Positions 17,354-25,353 of a DNA stretch of 64,000 nucleotides are shown here, piece by piece (position 1 is the stretch's first letter; each line of letters starts with the position of its first letter). Below the pieces are notes generated by a model that ran no database searches, had not been told where the DNA came from, and saw only the letters and a program-made list of their open reading frames with translations. The stretch lies in NCBI RefSeq assembly GCF_002843175.1, contig NZ_PJEO01000056.1:124001-188000 (forward strand). The letters run 5' to 3'. This DNA is from Confluentibacter flavum. Its GTDB lineage: Bacteria; Bacteroidota; Bacteroidia; Flavobacteriales; Flavobacteriaceae. Both the position numbers and the translations under genes were made by a program.

Positions 17354-18193
17354 ATGCTAAATTTTAAAACTTTAATAGCACTCTCTACTTATATTTTATT
17401 TTCAAGTAATAGTCTTGCCCAAGAAGACACAACTACAACAAAAAACAAAATCTGGAAGCAACTTGCCTATGATGGCAAATTCACCTTGCAAAGCGTGGGT
17501 AATGGATTCACACAACCTTTACGATGGCAAAAAGATGATTTTATCACCGCGGGCGGCATAGTTGCTGGAAGTGGAATTCTTTATCTTACAGATAACGATG
17601 CACGAGATTTTTTTCAAAATCATCAAAACGACGTTCCCCAAGTTATAAAAGAGTTTGGTTGGTACTTTGGTAGTCCGCAAAACTTCTTTATGATTTCCGC
17701 AGGTGTTTATGGGTTCGGACTCATAACAGATAACGAAAAAGTACGTCACACTGGCGTTTTAATTATTTCGTCGGCGGTTTCATCGGGTATTATTCAATCT
17801 GTTACTAAAACAGCTGTTGGACGCGCACGCCCCTTGTCAGGAAACCGGGACGATTTTAAACCTTTTGATGGCACTCCAGGATATCATTCATTTCCATCAG
17901 GTCATGCTATTTTATCATTTTCAATGGCGCATGCTATTGCTAAGCAGTTTAATAATTTTTGGGTAAAAGCAGGTATTTACACCGTTGGTTCCATTGCTCC
18001 TATTTCAAGATTATGGGAAGATGCCCATTGGCTAAGTGATGTTGGTCTTGGCATCGCTATAAGCATTGTGGTAGTTGATGGGGTAGATAATTTCATGAAA
18101 AAGAAAAACGCCTACAACTATTCTAAACCCAAACAAATAAACTGGCAAATGAAAGCTGGCTATGGCACTTTAGGATTCGTGGGAACATTCTAA
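17354..18193 (+). CDS. PAP2-family membrane phosphatase
   Basis: A 279-residue protein with a signal peptide ending near SNSLAQ and the three phosphatidic-acid-phosphatase motifs: KTAVGRARP (K-x6-RP), FPSGHAILS (PSGH) and SRLWEDAHWLSD (SR-x5-H-x3-D). Together these give the conserved lysine, arginines, histidines and aspartate of the PAP2 and vanadium-haloperoxidase fold. Hydrophobic segments around residues 60-80, 95-150 and 190-230 are shorter than in six-helix members, so it is either periplasmic-facing or loosely membrane-embedded. Likely substrates are lipid phosphates such as undecaprenyl pyrophosphate or phosphatidylglycerol phosphate; the choice is open. A terminator hairpin follows at 18204. 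Confidence 0.87.
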   Translation: MLNFKTLIALSTYILFSSNSLAQEDTTTTKNKIWKQLAYDGKFTLQSVGNGFTQPLRWQKDDFITAGGIVAGSGILYLTDNDARDFFQNHQNDVPQVIKEFGWYFGSPQNFFMISAGVYGFGLITDNEKVRHTGVLIISSAVSSGIIQSVTKTAVGRARPLSGNRDDFKPFDGTPGYHSFPSGHAILSFSMAHAIAKQFNNFWVKAGIYTVGSIAPISRLWEDAHWLSDVGLGIAISIVVVDGVDNFMKKKNAYNYSKPKQINWQMKAGYGTLGFVGTF

Positions 18194-18203
18194 AAACCAA
18201 AAA

Positions 18204-18232
18204 AACCACGCTAATGGCGTGGTTTTGTTTTT
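18204..18232 (+). terminator. bidirectional terminator between PAP2 and hppA genes
   Basis: AACCACGC, a five-base loop and GCGTGGTT form a perfect 8-bp stem followed by TTGTTTTT on the plus strand and by an A/T-rich run of T on the minus strand. It lies between convergent genes and can serve both. Confidence 0.8.
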
Positions 18233-18246
18233 AATAAAGACGTTTA

Positions 18247-20658
18247 TTATTTAACAATAACTTCTTCTACAATCTGTGCATTTGTTGTTTCCGATTTATC
18301 AGTGTTATCTTTATTTTTAAAAGCTTCAACATTTGCTTTAACGGCTTCTTCTGTTCCAGTAAAGCTTTCATAGCTGGTAGAGGTTTCTCCATTTTTAGAT
18401 ATTACAGTTGTTACAACCGCTTTATAAGAACCATCTTCATTTTCCATCATATCAACCTTAACTTCTTTAGAAACCATTTCTTTTTGTATCTCATTATTTG
18501 AAACATAAGCTGTCATAATATCATCTGAAGGCAAAGCAATACTTGGCGCAATGACCAATGCTACAACCGACATTAATTTTAATAGAATGTTTAACGAAGG
18601 CCCAGAGGTATCTTTGAATGGATCCCCAACAGTATCACCTACAACAGCTGCTTTATGGGCATCTGTTCCTTTACGTCCGTCAGCCTCAATCATTTTTTTA
18701 GCATTATCCCAAGCACCACCTGCATTTGATTGGAAAATAGCCATTAAAACTCCACAGGTAGTAACTCCCGCTAATAAGCCTCCTAACATTTCAGCACCAC
18801 CAATGAACCCTACAGCTACTGGAACAGCAATTGCCAATAACCCTGGCAACACCATCTCTCTTATAGATGCTTTTGTTGAAATGTCAACACATTTTTCATA
18901 CTCGGCATAACCATCGGCAGCATCAAAAATAGCTCTATCCTCTTTGGAAGCTTTGCTCATATCAGAATCATACTTACGCATTACTGCCAAAGCCGCTTTT
19001 AACTGTGGAATATCCCTAAATTGACGACGCACTTCTTCAATCATGGCCATTGCAGCTCTACCCACTGCATTCATGGATAAGGCAGAGAACACAAAAGGCA
19101 ACATACCGCCGACCAATAAACCTGCCATAATATTTGGTTTAGATACATCAATAGAGCTAACATTAGCCACTTTCATAAATGCAGCAAATAAAGCCAAAGC
19201 AGTTAAAGCTGCAGAAGCAATAGCAAATCCTTTACCAATGGCAGCCGTTGTATTACCAACAGCATCTAATTTATCGGTACGCTCACGTACTTCGTGTGGT
19301 AATTCAGCCATTTCAGCAATACCCCCAGCATTATCAGAAATAGGTCCGTAAGCATCAACCGCTAATTGAATACCTGTATTGGCTAGCATTCCAACGGCAG
19401 CAATTGCAATACCGTAAAGACCAGCAAAATGATGGGAAACCAAAATAGCCGCCGCAATAAATAGTATTGGGAACATAGTAGACATCATACCAACACCTAA
19501 ACCCGCGATAATATTTGTAGCAGCACCCGTTTCCGATTGTTTAACAATAGAATTTACCGGTTTGGTTCCAGTTCCTGTATAATATTCGGTTATTTTACCA
19601 ACCGCTAAACCAGCAAGTAAACCTGCAATAGTTGCCCAAAATACACCCATGGAAGAATATGTAACTTCATCATAAATCCAAGTTTGAGGAATTAAAATGT
19701 CAATAATAAAATAGGATGCTATAACCATTAATCCTGCCGAACCAAATTCACCAATATTCAAGGCCGACTGTGGATTACCGCCATCTTTAACCTTCACGAA
19801 AAATGTTCCGATAATGGACATAATAATACCAACTGCAGCTAGTACCAATGGTAAATATACGGCCCCTAAACCCGCAAAGTCTGGCGTAATTATAAAAGCT
19901 CCCAACACCATGGTTCCTATAATAGAACCTACATACGATTCAAATAAATCGGCTCCCATACCGGCAACATCACCAACATTATCACCAACATTATCTGCAA
20001 TAGTTGCAGGATTTAAAGGATGATCTTCAGGAATTCCAGCTTCCACTTTTCCAACTAAATCGGCTCCAACATCGGCTGCTTTGGTATAAATACCACCACC
20101 TACACGCGCAAACAACGCAATGGATGATGCTCCTAAAGAAAATCCAGAAAGCACATTTAAAACCAAACCTAAATTATCTGCCCCAGGCCATATTTCTTGA
20201 TATATAGCAAAAAGTCCGCTTAAGCCTAAAACGCCTAAACCAACAACTCCTAATCCCATGACGGCACCTCCAGCAAAAGCAACTTCAAGAGCTTTGCCTA
20301 AAGAGGTTCTTGCAGCTTGAGTGGTTCTAACATTAGCTTTAGTGGCTACCTTCATGCCTATAAAACCTGCCAAAGCCGAACAAATGGCCCCGACAACAAA
20401 GGATAAGGCAACCATACCATTTGAACCTGCTTCATTGCTTCCTTTAAAAAACAACAAAATAGCCACAGCAATGACGAAAATTGATAAAATTTTATACTCC
20501 GCTTTAAGAAAGGACATAGCACCATCGGCAATACTTTTGGCTATCCTTGTCATTTTTTCATTACCTGCCTCTTGCTTGGTAACCCACGCGCTTTTCACAA
20601 AAACAAATAAAAGTCCTAAAACACCAAAAAGCGGTAAAAAGTTCACTATTAATTCCAT
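18247..20658 (-). CDS. hppA: membrane-bound ion-pumping pyrophosphatase
   Basis: The 803-residue integral membrane protein couples pyrophosphate hydrolysis to export of Na+ and/or H+. Signature segments are [19 protein letters not shown] and [19 protein letters not shown] in the middle and [17 protein letters not shown] near the C-terminus. The sequence [16 protein letters not shown] has Ala where K+-independent enzymes carry Lys, which marks it as K+-dependent, the group that contains Na+ pumps. A tail of about 90 polar residues after ALPSDD is longer than in most homologs. The soluble pyrophosphatase gene lies upstream on the same strand, separated by a terminator, so the two pyrophosphate-consuming enzymes are neighbours with independent transcripts. 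Confidence 0.95.
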   Translation of the reverse strand: MELIVNFLPLFGVLGLLFVFVKSAWVTKQEAGNEKMTRIAKSIADGAMSFLKAEYKILSIFVIAVAILLFFKGSNEAGSNGMVALSFVVGAICSALAGFIGMKVATKANVRTTQAARTSLGKALEVAFAGGAVMGLGVVGLGVLGLSGLFAIYQEIWPGADNLGLVLNVLSGFSLGASSIALFARVGGGIYTKAADVGADLVGKVEAGIPEDHPLNPATIADNVGDNVGDVAGMGADLFESYVGSIIGTMVLGAFIITPDFAGLGAVYLPLVLAAVGIIMSIIGTFFVKVKDGGNPQSALNIGEFGSAGLMVIASYFIIDILIPQTWIYDEVTYSSMGVFWATIAGLLAGLAVGKITEYYTGTGTKPVNSIVKQSETGAATNIIAGLGVGMMSTMFPILFIAAAILVSHHFAGLYGIAIAAVGMLANTGIQLAVDAYGPISDNAGGIAEMAELPHEVRERTDKLDAVGNTTAAIGKGFAIASAALTALALFAAFMKVANVSSIDVSKPNIMAGLLVGGMLPFVFSALSMNAVGRAAMAMIEEVRRQFRDIPQLKAALAVMRKYDSDMSKASKEDRAIFDAADGYAEYEKCVDISTKASIREMVLPGLLAIAVPVAVGFIGGAEMLGGLLAGVTTCGVLMAIFQSNAGGAWDNAKKMIEADGRKGTDAHKAAVVGDTVGDPFKDTSGPSLNILLKLMSVVALVIAPSIALPSDDIMTAYVSNNEIQKEMVSKEVKVDMMENEDGSYKAVVTTVISKNGETSTSYESFTGTEEAVKANVEAFKNKDNTDKSETTNAQIVEEVIVK

Positions 20659-20721
20659 ATTAAGTTTAGTTAGTTTATGAATATTTTTTTAACGTGGCTA
20701 AAAATAGTAAAATATAAGTGA

Positions 20722-20752
20722 TAAAAAAAACCACCTTAAATTTAAGATGGTT
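20722..20752 (-). terminator. terminator after ppa
   Basis: On the minus strand AACCATCTTAAA pairs with TTTAAGGTGGTT (one wobble) and is followed by eight T. It lies 34 bases beyond the ppa stop codon and uncouples ppa from hppA. Confidence 0.8.
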
Positions 20753-20785
20753 CATTTTTTTGGTAATTTTTTATTAATCCTTCAT

Positions 20786-21313
20786 TTAGATAGTAAATGT
20801 TCTCTTTTTCTTGTGTTCACTTTCATCATATCGTTGAACACATCTATGATAAATCTCAATGGCTTCTTCAGCATTACCCCATCCACCGGTATCGACCTTT
20901 TTCTTTTCCAAATCTTTATATACTTGAAAGAAATGCTCTATTTCTTTTAATCTATGCGGATTTAAATCGCTTATATCATGATTTTTACTCCAAATGGGAT
21001 CTGATACTGGCACACAAATGATTTTTTCATCTGGTCCTTTTTCATCTGTCATATGGAATACGCCAATAGGCCGTACTTCCATAACTACCATAGGATACGT
21101 TGGTTGATGTCCCAATACTAAAACATCCAATGGATCTTGGTCTAACGCCAAAGTTTCTGGTATAAATCCATAATCTCCTGGATACATCATTGACGAAAAC
21201 AACATACGGTCAAATCGGATTTTATGTAATGTGAAATCGTATTCATATTTATTTCTACTTCCCTTTGGTATTTCTATTAATACATCAAAAGTTACTGGTT
21301 TGTTTTCGCTCAT
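20786..21313 (-). CDS. ppa: soluble inorganic pyrophosphatase, family I
   Basis: The 175-residue cytoplasmic enzyme hydrolyses pyrophosphate released by biosynthesis. Family I hallmarks are IEIPKGSRNKYEYD near residues 14-27, MYPGDYGFIPET near 43-54, and the metal-binding signature DQDPLDVLVL near 58-67. Further active-site residues lie in DEKIICVP and LKEIEHFFQVYKDLE. Length is normal. It has its own terminator and lies next to the ion-pumping pyrophosphatase. No regulator is visible. Confidence 0.95.
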   Translation of the reverse strand: MSENKPVTFDVLIEIPKGSRNKYEYDFTLHKIRFDRMLFSSMMYPGDYGFIPETLALDQDPLDVLVLGHQPTYPMVVMEVRPIGVFHMTDEKGPDEKIICVPVSDPIWSKNHDISDLNPHRLKEIEHFFQVYKDLEKKKVDTGGWGNAEEAIEIYHRCVQRYDESEHKKKRTFTI

Positions 21314-21750
21314 AGCTAATATTTTTTAATATTCTTGTAACCTAACTCAAGGTAACACATATTTAAGACTGCAAATTTACTGAAGACTAATACGTTTAAC
21401 AACAAAATGAACTTGTTTTCTATGTAATTATTATAAGTTAGCAAAGTATCACTTATAATGCCAAATTATTGACTTATATATAGAAAAAACACCCAAAATG
21501 GGTGTTCTTTCTATTTTTATGGATGTTAATTAATAATAGTCATTATGGTTATTATTCATATGGTAATTAAAAACATTTGTAAAAGTATATTTATTTGAAA
21601 TCCACACAAAAGATTTTATTGCCTTTTAGATTATAAGATGAAATACTCGTTTAAAAACTCGAGAGATTACATTTGGTCGGTAAAATGGAACGCAACAAAT
21701 TCATGTTTGTTTTTTATGAAAACAAATTAGTCTAAAATATGGAGACTTCT
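21314..21750. other. 437-base intergenic stretch, mostly unexplained
   Basis: This contains the hairpin at 21488-21506 and otherwise AT-rich DNA. A 30-codon frame at 21638-21730 on the plus strand (opening MKYSFKNSRDYIWSVKW) has no recognisable homology, so I do not call it a gene. I see no tRNA, repeat family or clear promoter here. Confidence 0.5.
21482..21506 (-). terminator. rho-independent terminator, probably for the GH3-type synthetase gene
   Basis: AACACCC, a short loop and GGGTGTT form a 7-bp stem. On the minus strand it is followed by TTTTTTC, the better of the two orientations. It is 245 bases past the nearest minus-strand stop codon, so assignment to that gene is tentative. Confidence 0.6.
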
Positions 21751-23262
21751 TTAAGCTAAATGTAACAACGCTTCTAAATAATCACGATTGTTTGAGAGTC
21801 TAGATATTTTGTGCTGTCCCCCCAATTTATTATTTCGTTTTAACCAATCATAAAACAAATGTTCTCTTGCTACATGTATAATGGGTTTGTTAAGCGTTAT
21901 ATTATTATAACGCTTTGCTTCGTAATCTGAATTTAATGCCTTTAAAGCATTGTCAAATAATTCATTAAAATAATTAATGTCTTCTGGTGGCGTTTTAAAT
22001 TCTATAAGCCACTCGTGGCCTCCCTTTTCTTTACCTTCCATAAAAATAGGCGCTGCGGTATAATCTATAATTTCAGCATTGGTAAGCTTACAAACCTTTT
22101 TTAAAGCCTGTTCGGCATTTTCAATGATCAGTTCTTCGCCAAACACATTAATGTGGCTTCTTGTTCTTCCTGTTATTTTAATTCGATACGGACTTAATGA
22201 TGTGAATCTAACCGTATCTCCAACTTTATAGCGCCAAAGTCCGGCATTGGTTGTAATGATTATGGCATAATTTTTATTTAATTCCACCTCACTTAGCGGA
22301 ATGGCTTTTTCTTCACTTAAACCATACAATTCCATCGGGATAAACTCATAGAAAATACCATAATCCAACATCAATAATAATTCATTGGAATTATTTTGAT
22401 CCTGAATGGCAAAAAATCCTTCTGAAGCATTATAAATCTCATAATATCTAAATCCCTTTTTAGGTAATAGTTTTTTATATTGATTAGCATAAGGTGTAAA
22501 GCTTACGCCTCCATGAAAATACACTTCTAAATTTGGCCAAACTTCAGTTAAATTTTGTTTCCCGGTAGTCTCCAAAACGTTGTTAAGCAATACCAACATC
22601 CAGGAAGGCACGCCAGCCAAACTGGTGACATTTTCAAGGATGGTTTCATCTACAATAGCTTGCATTTTATGTTCCCAATCGCTCATTAAAGACACCTTGT
22701 TGCTTGGTGTGCTGCTAAACTCTGCCCAAAAAGGCATGTTGTCAATTAAAATAGCTGACAAATCACCAAATATGGTCCCGTTTTCTTTATATAATTCCTT
22801 GCTTCCTCCTAGTCTTAAACTTTTCCCTGTAAATAACTGGGAATTTTCATTGTTATTTAAGTACATACATAACAAATCCTTGCTGGCTGCATAATGGCAA
22901 TCTTCCAAAGATTCTGCACTTACTGGAATAAATTTGCTTTTAGATTTTGTGGTGCCGCTGGATTTCGCAAACCATCTTATGGGTGTTGGCCAAAAAATAT
23001 TGTTTTCACCATTTCGAGTACGCTCAATAATATGTTGGCATCCTTCGTAATTGGTTATTGGTATTCTTTCGGCAAATGTTCTGTAGTTATGAATGGAAGC
23101 AAAATCATATTGCTTTCCTAAATAGGTATCCTTAGCAACATCTATTAAATTTAAAAGTAATTCGTTTTGTACTTCATTGGGGTATTTTAAAAACAATTCT
23201 ATTTGATGAAATCGCTTTTTTAAGAACCAAGAAGCAATAGAATTTACTAAAGGATTCGACAT
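21751..23262 (-). CDS. GH3 (auxin-responsive promoter) family acyl-amido synthetase-like protein
   Basis: This 503-residue protein belongs to the GH3 branch of the ANL adenylate-forming superfamily, named after plant auxin-responsive genes and unrelated to glycoside hydrolase family 3. The ATP-binding phosphate loop is KSSGTTKSKSKFIPVS near residues 100-115. YEIYNASEGFFAIQD near 280 and YKVGDTVRFTSLSPYRIKITGRT near 350-372 are the adenylate-binding and hinge regions. Plant members join amino acids to carboxylic acid hormones. The bacterial substrate is unknown. It lacks a signal peptide. It is divergent from the DUF2797 gene with 42 bases between starts, so the promoters must overlap. Confidence 0.9.
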   Translation of the reverse strand: MSNPLVNSIASWFLKKRFHQIELFLKYPNEVQNELLLNLIDVAKDTYLGKQYDFASIHNYRTFAERIPITNYEGCQHIIERTRNGENNIFWPTPIRWFAKSSGTTKSKSKFIPVSAESLEDCHYAASKDLLCMYLNNNENSQLFTGKSLRLGGSKELYKENGTIFGDLSAILIDNMPFWAEFSSTPSNKVSLMSDWEHKMQAIVDETILENVTSLAGVPSWMLVLLNNVLETTGKQNLTEVWPNLEVYFHGGVSFTPYANQYKKLLPKKGFRYYEIYNASEGFFAIQDQNNSNELLLMLDYGIFYEFIPMELYGLSEEKAIPLSEVELNKNYAIIITTNAGLWRYKVGDTVRFTSLSPYRIKITGRTRSHINVFGEELIIENAEQALKKVCKLTNAEIIDYTAAPIFMEGKEKGGHEWLIEFKTPPEDINYFNELFDNALKALNSDYEAKRYNNITLNKPIIHVAREHLFYDWLKRNNKLGGQHKISRLSNNRDYLEALLHLA

Positions 23263-23304
23263 ATTTATTTTATCTTTAATTTTTTAAAAATAATACTTTT
23301 TTTC

Positions 23305-24099
23305 ATGACTTTTGAAGGTGTTTTAACAAAAATGGAAAGTGAATTTTCACACCCTATACAATATTATTTGGTATTTGAGACTGACTTTTTGAATATGAAC
23401 CAGTTAATTGATAAAACCATAACCATTCAATTTATTAAATACCAATGCTTAAACTGTGGATTGGACAAATCCATTTACCGACAAGGTTTTTGTAAAAGTT
23501 GTTTTTTTGATATTCCACAGGCGGCGGATTGGGTGATACGCCCAGAACTAAGCACTGCTCATCTAAATAAAGAAGACCGGAATTTAGAATATGAAAAGAA
23601 AGTACAATTGCAGCCCCACGTTGTGTATTTGGCAAATTCAAGCAATGTAAAAGTGGGCGTAACCAGAAAAAGTCAAGTACCCACGCGTTGGATAGACCAA
23701 GGTGCACACGAAGCCATTGAAATTGTTGAAGTTCCAAACAGATATTTAGCAGGTATCACCGAAGTCGCTTTAAAAGATTATGTTAGCGATAAAACCAATT
23801 GGCGTAGCATGCTTAAAAACGATATCAAAGATGAAGATTTGGTTGCCTGGAGAGAGCGATTAAAACAATTTATTCCTGACGAAGCCAAAGACTATTTTAT
23901 TGCAAGCAACTCTGAAACCAATATGGAATTTCCCGTGCATAAATATCCAACAAACCCAAAAAGTTTGAATTTGGAAAAAGAGCAAGCCTTTACAGGAAAA
24001 CTAGTTGGCATAAAAGGACAGTACCTTATTTTTGAAGATGATACCGTTTTCAATATTCGGGGTAATGAAGGATTGTATGTTGGTATTGCAATAAATTAA
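23305..24099 (+). CDS. DUF2797 zinc-ribbon-like protein
   Basis: The 264-residue protein fits DUF2797. Two CxxC pairs (Cys48/Cys51 in CLNCG and Cys63/Cys66 in CKSC) probably bind zinc. Residues 104-133, HVVYLANSSNVKVGVTRK and following, resemble the beta-hairpin of GIY-YIG nucleases, including VYLA...KVGVT and a downstream arginine, but a catalytic glutamate is not evident. No function is established. It is divergent from the GH3-type gene and followed by a strong hairpin at 24103. Confidence 0.85.
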   Translation: MTFEGVLTKMESEFSHPIQYYLVFETDFLNMNQLIDKTITIQFIKYQCLNCGLDKSIYRQGFCKSCFFDIPQAADWVIRPELSTAHLNKEDRNLEYEKKVQLQPHVVYLANSSNVKVGVTRKSQVPTRWIDQGAHEAIEIVEVPNRYLAGITEVALKDYVSDKTNWRSMLKNDIKDEDLVAWRERLKQFIPDEAKDYFIASNSETNMEFPVHKYPTNPKSLNLEKEQAFTGKLVGIKGQYLIFEDDTVFNIRGNEGLYVGIAIN

Positions 24100-24102
24100 A
24101 AA

Positions 24103-24140
24103 TCCCATTTACAAGTATCTGTAAATGGGACATATTTTTT
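24103..24140 (+). terminator. bidirectional terminator between DUF2797 and rpsU
   Basis: TCCCATTTAC and GTAAATGGGA form a perfect 10-bp stem around an eight-base loop, with a T run on the plus-strand side and a T-rich run on the minus strand. It separates convergent genes. Confidence 0.85.
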
Positions 24141-24151
24141 AAATTAAAAAA

Positions 24152-24346
24152 CTAAATATCTTCCTGATCTCTAATATTTTGAATGTATTCTGCCTTTTGA
24201 ATTTCTCGACGTCTTTTTACAGATGGTTTGGTAAAAAATTGTCCTTCCCTTAAATTTTGCATCACTTTAACATTTCGGTGCTTTCGCTTATAGCGTTTTA
24301 AAGCCCTTTCAATATTTTCACCTTCTTTAATAATAATTTTTAACAT
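24152..24346 (-). CDS. rpsU: 30S ribosomal protein bS21
   Basis: This 64-residue basic protein (MLKIIIKEGENIERALKRYK opening, RRREIQKAEYIQ near the end) is bS21 of the small ribosomal subunit. In Bacteroidota, bS21 helps bury the anti-Shine-Dalgarno sequence of 16S rRNA, and autoregulation through a strong Shine-Dalgarno has been reported for Flavobacterium johnsoniae. Upstream of this start I see only AT-rich sequence (AAAAAATTATAG), with no purine-rich GGAGG-like element. It lies 34 bases after rpoD on the same strand and is probably cotranscribed with it. A strong hairpin follows. Confidence 0.95.
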   Translation of the reverse strand: MLKIIIKEGENIERALKRYKRKHRNVKVMQNLREGQFFTKPSVKRRREIQKAEYIQNIRDQEDI

Positions 24347-24380
24347 CTATAATTTTTTAATGAATTGATTTGTTTCAGGA

Positions 24381-25244
24381 TTATCCTAAATACGTTTTTA
24401 AGATTTTGCTCTTTGATGTATGTCTTAATCTTCTAATGGCTTTTTCTTTTATTTGTCTCACACGTTCGCGTGTTAAACCAAAAGCCTCTCCTATTTCTTG
24501 AAGACTCATGGGTTGTTTTTTATTGATTCCGTAATAATGACTTATGACCTCCGATTCTTTATCCGACAATGTCTTTAAAACCCGATTGACTTCAACATTT
24601 AAAGAATCATTCATTAAATGAACGTCGGGCATAGGCGATTCGCCAGATTGCACAACATCATACAAATTGGATGTTTCCCCTTCCTTTAAAGGTGCGTCCA
24701 TGGAAACATGTTTCCCGGAAATCTTCATGGATTGTTTTACATTGCTAACCGTAAAATCTAAACTATTGGCAATTTCTTCAGCACTTGGTGGTCTTTCGTG
24801 AGTTTGTTCTAAAAACGAATATGCTTTATTTATTTTATTAATAGACCCTATTTTGTTTAAAGGAAGCCTGACAATTCTAGACTGTTCGGCCAAAGCTTGA
24901 AGAATGGCTTGTCTAATCCACCAAACAGCATAAGAAATAAATTTAAAGCCTCTGGTTTCATCAAAACGTTTTGCCGCTTTTACCAAACCTGCATTGCCTT
25001 CATTTATTAAATCTGGCAACGCTAATCCTTGATTCTGATATTGTTTTGAAACTGAAACCACAAAGCGCAAGTTAGCCGTGGTGAGTTTATCTAAAGCCTT
25101 TTGATCGCCTGCTCGTATTTTTTGAGCCAGTTCTACTTCTTCATCAGAGGTTATTAAAGGAATTCTACTGATATCCTGAAGGTATTTATCAAGCGACTTA
25201 GATTCTCTGTTGGTAACTTGTTTTGTAATTTTTAATTGACGCAT
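24381..25244 (-). CDS. rpoD: primary RNA polymerase sigma factor (short Bacteroidota type)
   Basis: The 287-residue sigma-70 factor directs RNA polymerase to housekeeping promoters. It has region 1.2 ([16 protein letters not shown], residues 17-32), region 2 ([15 protein letters not shown], then [21 protein letters not shown] in two halves), region 3, and region 4 with the helix-turn-helix [18 protein letters not shown] near 258-275. Region 1.1 is absent, which is normal for the phylum's primary sigma factor. Its expected target, TTTG-N19-TAnnTTTG, is found at the tRNA promoters in this window. The gene precedes rpsU with a 34-base gap. Confidence 0.93.
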   Translation of the reverse strand: MRQLKITKQVTNRESKSLDKYLQDISRIPLITSDEEVELAQKIRAGDQKALDKLTTANLRFVVSVSKQYQNQGLALPDLINEGNAGLVKAAKRFDETRGFKFISYAVWWIRQAILQALAEQSRIVRLPLNKIGSINKINKAYSFLEQTHERPPSAEEIANSLDFTVSNVKQSMKISGKHVSMDAPLKEGETSNLYDVVQSGESPMPDVHLMNDSLNVEVNRVLKTLSDKESEVISHYYGINKKQPMSLQEIGEAFGLTRERVRQIKEKAIRRLRHTSKSKILKTYLG

Positions 25245-25353
25245 TTATTTTATAAAAGTTTAAAGTTATACACACTACAACTTAACTTTTTAATTGAAAA
25301 AACCTAATAAATACGGCATTTTATTTTAAAAACGTAAACCGTCAATAGAAAGT

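Noticed and set aside
18551-20680. Several plus-strand frames of 65-120 codons opposite hppA
   Set aside because: Mirror-frame artefacts of the Ala/Gly-rich membrane pyrophosphatase. No domain or start signals.
21638-21730. 30-codon frame opening MKYSFKNSRDYIWSVKW
   Set aside because: Too short to judge, with no family match and no promoter. Mentioned only in the intergenic note.
21751-23262. Reading this GH3 protein as a glycoside hydrolase
   Set aside because: The name GH3 here is the auxin-responsive acyl-amido synthetase family. The motifs are adenylate-forming, and the true glycoside hydrolase family 3 enzyme is at 47722-49992.
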